Shown here piece by piece: positions 58,055-64,000 of a stretch of 64,000 bases of DNA. Numbering within the stretch: the stretch's first letter is position 1; every line of letters starts with the position of its first letter. The stretch lies in NCBI GenBank assembly GCA_902702965.1, contig CACRXP010000009.1, forward strand, positions 1,721,766 through 1,785,765. Direction: 5' to 3'. Under the pieces are notes generated by a model. The model was not told the origin of the DNA. It saw only the letters and a list, made by a program, of their open reading frames with translations, and searched no databases. A program made the translations under genes and the position numbers. This stretch comes from Spirometra erinaceieuropaei. Its lineage: Eukaryota > Platyhelminthes > Cestoda > Diphyllobothriidea > Diphyllobothriidae.

Positions 58055-59021
58055 TACAGTAGGTGAGCTAACTCACGAAATGTCGGCCGAAATACCAAAA
58101 TGTGTTTTCGTTTTGAAAAGATTAATTAAGTGAGGTTGTAAAACAGCTCATCTTGCAGAGTCATTCTAAAATAATTTCATTGCCTAAGGATGTCGGCTAT
58201 CGAAATAACTTCTTTCCGGTTGCATGCAAAAACTACACATTGTAAAAAATGACTACCTTCGTAGCATGCATTTTTCTTATTGATTTCATAGAAAATATAT
58301 ATAATCACCCATCCTTCTGCTTTTTCGGTAGGAACTTACGCCTTCTTTGAATTTTAAACTCAAAGGAAGAGGATATTTTGATTTTAGAAAGTTTTTAATT
58401 ATAAGATTTTTTTAATAACGTGAAATGGCGGTTCATAAAACGTCATGTTTCCGCATTTACGGTTGTGACTGGTAAATTTAGCAATATGACTCAAATCCAC
58501 TGCTACATTGTCGAACCCCATATGGTCTCCTCTTAATACCGTAGAGAAATGTATGGCTTTCCGTACACAGAAAATACGCGGTCTGTAGTTTGCAAGTCCT
58601 GAATGCAAGTGTAACAGCAGATCGGGTTCAAAATTCTTCTGGAATTGGGAAAGTTTTTGAAAACCCAATTATACCCTGCGTTCGAGTATAAAGTTGAAGG
58701 AAGACGTAGTTTCCTACCGAGTAAGCAGAAGCATGGATATTTTTATACATGTTTTTCTGTGGAATATAATTGAATGTTTAAAGCCAGCGCAAATCAATGA
58801 GAAAATTGCATGCTAAACAAGTAGTCATTTTTAAGGAATTTACTTTCTGCATGCAGTAGGAAAGAAGTTATTTCAATAGCCGGCATCCTGCGGTAATGGA
58901 ATTATTATAGAAGGACGCTGCATGATGATCTGTTTTACAACCCCACTTAATTAATCTTTTCAAAACGAAGACGCATTTTGGAATTTCGGTTGACATTTTA
59001 TGAGTTTGCCTACCTACTGTA
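58055..59021 (-). mobile_element. Hairpin MITE copy h (967 bp)
   Basis: Left end TACAGTAGGTGAGCTAACTC; right end the inverse of TACAGTAGGTAGGCAAACTC, so TA-CAGT termini on both sides. Arms run through ACCAAAATGTGTTTTCGTTT / CGAAGACGCATTTTGG, GATTAATTAAGTGAGG and GTAGCATGCATTTTTC. The loop has GGTCTCCTCTTAATACCG in minus orientation. It lies directly against MITE A5. Confidence 0.87.
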
Positions 59022-59163
59022 TTTTGAGTGGTTGAGAAACAGTTGCCCTAACCAAACTCCTGACCCTAACCATTAACCTGCACTCCTAACCATAACCCCT
59101 AAATATAACCCCAACCCCAACATTATGTTGTAGTCATATTGTGATATATAGCCACATCTTACC
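59022..59163 (+). mobile_element. MITE family A partial copy A5 with telomere-like array
   Basis: Starts mid-element with TTTTGAGTGGTTGAGAAACA, as inside A3, runs through a CCCTAA-like array (59050-59122), and ends TATATAGCCACATCTTACC. The left half is missing where hairpin MITE copy h begins. Confidence 0.75.
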
Positions 59164-60675
59164 ATGAAATGAAAGCGCTTTTGCGGTTTGACCGAGACGA
59201 GCTGCAGAATAATTTGCTGACTAAAAATAAAACCTGTCGCTATTCATACAGCAATTTGAAATTCTTTTCGCTCATGGATAGCCCTACAAATTTATCCTGA
59301 TCTCAAAGTCGGGGGACGCTGATTTCTGTATTTTTGTGTTGAACTGCATGGCCAAATGTCACAAAACTGCATCACGTAATTGCGGAACACACGGCATTTT
59401 GATTACCCACCGTCATAGACATCGGTCGTATAGTTCACTATTATGCATTTATCTAACGCAAAGGGCTCATAACCTCTGGTCTCCTTCTGCTACTCATCTG
59501 AAGGAGCCTGTAAAAAGAGCTTTCCTTTTCGAGCTGTGAAGGTTTTTTTGCCAACAGGTTGCCGTTTTATAATACAGCCATCTCCGGCACTGGCCTTTCG
59601 ATTTGGGGGTTTATTTGAGCGTTCGCAACTGGCGCATACCAAGAACACGGAAATTATAAGCCACGTAATCTGTCCGATAAATAATTTGCACGCGCGCTTC
59701 ACACAATAACTTTGACACTGTTCATGACTCATAAATGTTGCTTCATGCGCGTTTTAGTCTTTGGTGACTACCACACTACGTAGGCGGATGGTCTTAAAAA
59801 ATTTCTTCATACCAAGACCGACTTTTTTTAATTTGTCCCATATCGGAATAAAGAATTTACGAGTAAACCATTATGTGGACGAAAAACTCATCTTAAAATT
59901 AGCATAAACGGAAGGGATAGCTTCTGCGTTTTGGGCATTTTGTGAGGTAATGGGCATTACAACTCCTAGAAGCTGGTAAACGATTTTGAACATCTACACT
60001 GTTTCTGCTTTAAATCTTGGTTAGAAATTTAGTGTCGCCGAGGTACAGCAAAAACTGAACTCACTTTTCACCTGTTTTTACTCATGAAATGTGAACAATT
60101 TCCATTTACGCTAGAGACGCCTGCAAGAGATAAGTGGTAGTAAAGAGTGATCAGACGCGCCATCGAAGTTCACATTGCTGAAGCTGTAATCATGAAAAAA
60201 TCCCAATTAGAGGCCAGGTCGCTGTTACGGGCAAACAGGCGTTGGAAGTTAACAGACCACTTTCATGCTGTGGTAAGTGATAATGACGACGCTGTGAATT
60301 TGACCCAGTGACCCTGAAAAGTGGCAAAACACAGGCAGCAAGAGGAAACGGAGGAGCAGTCGTGGAAGAGAAGTCGGCCGGCTTTTTCAAATTCACGCTG
60401 CCAGTCGACGTCTGTCCTCAGGGAAGGACGTATCCGGAATTCAGCCCGACCTCCTCACCCTTGCAGGCGAAGCTGACATGATAATTGCCAGTCTCCCCTC
60501 CACCGCATGTCCCCTATCAGACACTGTCAGCACTTAAGGTCATGGGAATTTTAAAAGTCAGGTTTGGGGAGCAGATCTCATGTAAACTTGGCTTATAGTA
60601 AGAAAAAAAGAATGTTATAAAGTGTTGAACAAACTATGGTGATTTTTCCGATGATCCAACTGCATACCTATCTAA
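59164..60675. other. Unassigned 1.5 kb, no gene recognised
   Basis: No motif or repeat match that I can support. Confidence 0.35.
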
Positions 60676-61267
60676 TTGTGAGATTAACACCGTGAAATGT
60701 CCGCTCAAAAATATCGTGATTCTGAATTTACTAGTGTTTCCTGTTAAGTTTGCAATATGGCTTTAATCACCTTTTAAATTTTACGAACGCCGTATGGTCT
60801 CCTCTTCATAGAAACTCATGAAATTCTGTATCCGAAAAGCACACGGTTTGTAGTTTGGAAGACCTGAATGCAGGTGTAACGGCAGATAGGATTCAACATT
60901 ACCCGGGAATTGTAAAGGTTTTTAAAAACCGAATTATACCCTTTCTTCAAATATAAACTTGGAAGAAGACGTCATGTTCTACCGAATGAATAAGAGGATG
61001 AATATTTTGTGCCCGTTTTCTATGAAATATAGATTTATTTTTTAAGAAATGCTCGTGTTGCTGAAGCAGTCATATTTTAAGGACTGTGGTTTTTGCATGC
61101 GGCCGAAAAAATGTTCGTTAGAAAGCCGGCACCTTGAAGTAGTTGAATTATTATGAAATTATGCCGTCCGATGACTGATTTTAAAATCCCACTTAAGTAA
61201 TCTTTTCGAAACGAAAACGACTTTCAGAACCTCGGTTAACATTTCGTGAGTTAGCACATCTACTCTA
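60676..61267 (-). mobile_element. Hairpin MITE copy i, right half only
   Basis: Begins within the family's loop side (TTAACACCGTGAAATGTCCG, GTATGGTCTCCTCTTCATAG, GCAGGTGTAACGGCAGATAG) and continues through the right arm (GAAGAAGACGTCATGTTCTACC, GAAAGCCGGCACCTTGAAG, GTAATCTTTTCGAAACGAAAACG) to ATTTCGTGAGTTAGCACATC. The left arm is absent. Confidence 0.75.
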
Positions 61268-61547
61268 AGTTGAAGACCAAGACTGTTAACATTCATCTTT
61301 GCGTCCAAGAAAGATATTTCCGCAGGTAGTCCCTCCAGCCACAAGATGAGCAATACTGTCTGAGTGGTTGAGACTCACATTCATCATTGCGCTCCACGAC
61401 CAACAAGTGGGCCGACCTGGTTGTCGTAGCAGGGCGACCTCTTTTTATTTTGGGTCTAAAAGACCTTTCAAGTCGAAGTGGTTAGTTTACATAGGCTGCA
61501 AAGTGGACCAATGGACGACACTATTCCACACCCATTTATCCTAAGTA
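61268..61547. other. Short spacer
   Basis: Nothing recognised. Confidence 0.3.
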
Positions 61548-61815
61548 GCACGCCAGCTGTAAGGAGGCAATGTCGACGGTCGTCTATATTACCCCTACTC
61601 AGAAAAAAAACGGCTGTTTTAGTCAGCATGCATTGTTCCACTGACATTTTTAGGCTCGATCGAATTTATGAAGACTTCGTATTTTTTACGAAATAAGAGT
61701 TTCTTTTTATAGTTGACGCTTAAAACGATAGAGTATCGTAACATTGGGCGGTCTGCTTACTCATGCTTATGGGGGAGTATTTAGTAACCTTTTTGATCTC
61801 GCGGCACGTATTGCG
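61548..61815 (+). repeat. Direct repeat D, left copy
   Basis: Matches 63799-64000 in direct orientation: GCCAGCTGTAAGGAGGCAATG, CGGTCGTCT, TTTTTAGGCTCG, GACTTCGTATTTTTTACG, TATAGTTGACGCTTAAAACG and CTGCTTACTCATGCTTATGG. It carries about 60 bp more in the middle than the right copy. Confidence 0.78.
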
Positions 61816-62864
61816 CCAGCAGCTGTGTCACACTCTTCTTCGTGGTTCTGTAATAGGGGACTGCACTATGTTGCAAATTTTACTTACAGACTCTGTAAAC
61901 CCGTGACTAATAAATGCCCCAAACGATGTTGTGAGTGTCAAGTTCCTATGGTTGTTTTTTTCTAATTAAAATCCTGTGAACAGAAATACTTCTGCGAGTA
62001 TTTTCATGTTACGCTTGAAAAGCCAAATTAGTAAGTGCATGTTTCCAGAACTTCACCATAGGGCCATTAGTATTACATGTAGGATGGACATAGGAGTCAT
62101 AGGCCGGATTTGTTGGTGCCTCACGCCAGAGATACAGGATGGATGCGTTTCTACGGCAATGCACTGATGAAGCACGCTTTGACCGACTATCCCGCAGAAA
62201 TAGGCGACATACGCAGCATCATCTAGCCTGCTTTGATTATGGTAAACGAAGGCGCTTTACGCACCATATTGATACTCGTGAAAATCCCTATTAGTGAACC
62301 TAAAAAAGACTCGAACTGCCCGCATCCTGACACCTCGTTTTACCTTGTTGCCCCACGAAGGCGTGCCTAACACGGCGACTGTCCCATCTTCCGGTGACCG
62401 TTTTTGACAGACGGACCGCATCAAATGAGGATGTCTAACAGGAGCGCATCTCCACTCCTGGGGCAGTGTCTCCACAAACTCCGTCGCGCCTCACCAACCC
62501 CAGACGGAATTCCCGCGATGAGCGCAGAATCCAATCATATAGACGGCTTAGGTCAATTTGGGGAGTTTCTCTATCGTGGCAAATTGTTGACCCGCGGCAG
62601 TGTTCGACAGACGCCTGAGATGGCTTAACAGCCCTATCTCAATGAACACAATCTTCCCTTCGCCGGGGAGATGGTCCTAGAAATGTGCTTTAAAACGATC
62701 TTGGCAAAATGAGAACACTTGAGGACTAAAAGTACAGCCTAAAAATGACAACAAAACAACAATCCTGTCCCAAACTCCAGACCTCCCTGTAGACTACCGG
62801 AGAAACCCTTCTTGTTCTGACGCCGGAAACAAAACAAACCGAGAATTAAATGAAGCCTGGGAAT
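61816..62864. other. Unassigned, no gene recognised
   Basis: Lies between direct repeat D and the LINE. No motif recognised. Confidence 0.35.
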
Positions 62865-63660
62865 CAATCGATCTATTGCTCAGGCGCCGGCGTACAGAGC
62901 CCTGCGCAGTCACCTCCAGCTTTGCGCCGTCGGTCGATGTTTGGCCTACATTCCCTATAAATGTCGCTTGTTCTGCTGCTGCCGCTGCTGCTGCTGCTGC
63001 TACCTCTGACGATGGACTCCTTACGACTTCGAAAGTCCACAACAACAAACATAATGTTTCGGTGCTCGATCCTCCTTCTTCTCCACCTTGGGATGTCCGC
63101 TTACTATTCAACAAACCAAGGGCCAACCGAGAGGAGAAGGGGGACAGCTTTGGTCAACCGGATACTAGCGCCCAACAAAGTTAACATTGTGGCTCTGGGT
63201 GACACCCGTTTCTATCCATAGGGACAAAGGGAGGACGCGGGTGCTACGCACATCTTTTGGCGACGTCCAATGGTAGAGGGGTGAGACAACGGGGTCAAAT
63301 TTGATGTTAAGAATTACGTCGTGAGACGACTGTCCTGGCTGCCACAGTGGGCCAATGACCGTCACGTGACCTTGAGAAGGCCGGGCATGGAGGTACATTC
63401 GCAACTGTCATTATTGCCTCCACTCACGAAGGACGGGCTCTACAAAGGCCTTGACGCACTCCTCGAGGCTGTGTCGAGGGCAGACAGGATAACAGTCTTT
63501 GTAAATCACAATGTCCAAATCGGCAGAGACTAGTCTCTCTGGCAGGAAGTGCTCTGTCGATATGGGATCGCTAGTTACAGCAGCAATGGCTGCATAGAAC
63601 ATATTATTACCCTAAGTGCAGAAGAAGGGTTCAGCACCGGAACGCTCCGTTTATTGTCTT
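62865..63660 (+). pseudogene. LINE fragment: 5' end and APE-type endonuclease domain
   Basis: The plus strand first reads SAAAAAAAAATSDDGLLTTS and KVHNNKHNVSVLDPPSSPPW (about 62970-63100; the alanines come from a GCT/CTG run). After a frameshift near 63130 it reads RRRGTALVNRILAPNKVNIV then ALGDTRF (usual ALSETRF), a stop at 63221, VKFDVKNYVVRRLSWLPQWA with NDRHVTLRRPG, and ADRITVFVNHNVQIGRD (usual GDFNARVG). The D-F-N catalytic segment is therefore lost (V-N-H-N). WQEVLCRYGIASYSSNG follows. It matches the N-terminal exonuclease/endonuclease fold of CR1/RTE-like LINEs seen in flatworms. No reverse transcriptase follows. An inactive, truncated copy. Confidence 0.85.
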
Positions 63661-63798
63661 GAGCTTTTAGACTCGTGTAGGAGTCCGTCGTCAGAGGTAA
63701 TCACAGCAACAAAACAAGCAACAATTATAGGAAATGTAAGTCAATCAATGTAAGTCATGTAAGTCAAGACTGGAAGTGACTACCCGAGGCTGGGTAAC
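63661..63798 (+). repeat. Short GTAAGTCA direct repeats
   Basis: AATGTAAGTCAATCAATGTAAGTCATGTAAGTCAAG spans about 63734-63770 (three GTAAGTCA units), between the LINE and direct repeat D. Confidence 0.6.
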
Positions 63799-64000
63799 AC
63801 TCCAGCTGTAGGGAGGCAATGTTTACGGTCGTCTTATTTTTAGGCTCGCACGAATTTGTCAAGACTTCGCATTTATTGCACAATACGTTTTTTTATAGTT
63901 GGCGCTTAAAACGACAGATTATTGTAATATTCAGTACTCTGCTTACTCACGCTTGTAGGGGAGGGTTTAGTAACTTTTTTAAACTCGCGGTACGTATGGC
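63799..64000 (+). repeat. Direct repeat D, right copy, cut by window end
   Basis: Direct partner of 61548-61815: CCAGCTGTAGGGAGGCAATG, TTTTTAGGCTCGCACGAATTTG, TTATAGTTGGCGCTTAAAAC and TGCTTACTCACGCTTGTAGG. It continues beyond the window. Confidence 0.78.

Noticed and set aside
61548..64000. LTR retrotransposon
   Set aside because: No gag, protease, integrase or primer-binding site is seen between the direct repeats; the enclosed coding fragment is LINE-type.

Overview
This window looks like repeat-dominated DNA from a metazoan, most plausibly a flatworm and probably a diphyllobothriid-type tapeworm. The evidence is indirect. There is no operon-like gene packing and no long conserved open frame. 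The recognisable protein fragments are Penelope-like reverse transcriptase/GIY-YIG pieces, the APE-type endonuclease of a LINE, and a LINE C-terminus followed by C2H2 zinc-finger remnants, a combination I associate with cestode genomes. Degenerate TTAGGG-like arrays and tRNA-derived SINEs fit the same picture. I could not search a database, so the taxon is an inference. A gap of 72 N at 14280-14351 shows this is a draft scaffold.

I recognise no intact host gene. The best candidate for host coding sequence is one putative internal exon at 26773-27003. It has a polypyrimidine tract and AG on its left, CAG|GTGAGC on its right, and is 231 bp long and open. Everything else that can be named is mobile-element debris.

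Layout. 1-5.9 kb: a MITE carrying telomere-like remnants, a 186-bp AGT array, a Penelope fragment and a tRNA-derived SINE. 5.9-6.9 kb: the first of about a dozen copies of a roughly 1-kb hairpin MITE with TA-CAGT ends. 7-14.3 kb: a mosaic of one dispersed retroelement-like repeat in both orientations, LINE/zinc-finger remnants and a palindrome around a tRNA-like core. 16-25 kb: MITEs with internal telomere-like arrays, a 50-bp-arm hairpin, and a tandemly duplicated GIY-YIG block. 25.5-27.3 kb: a GGT array, a repeat module and the candidate exon. 28-32 kb: a hairpin MITE and the best-preserved Penelope element (RT plus endonuclease, minus strand). 33-43 kb: an inverted partner of the 20.7-kb repeat and a dense cluster of hairpin MITEs. 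43 kb: a Penelope 3' end inside a 140-bp inverted repeat. 46-49 kb: SINEs, including inverted pairs. 50-56 kb: a tandem segmental duplication whose first copy is split by a MITE. 58-64 kb: more MITEs and a LINE endonuclease domain lying between direct repeats.

The elements do not form a pathway. What they share is structure: two non-autonomous DNA-transposon superfamilies amplified here (one is a near-complete hairpin, the other carries degenerate telomeric repeats). Retroelements (Penelope-like, LINE, tRNA-SINE) are present only as damaged copies.
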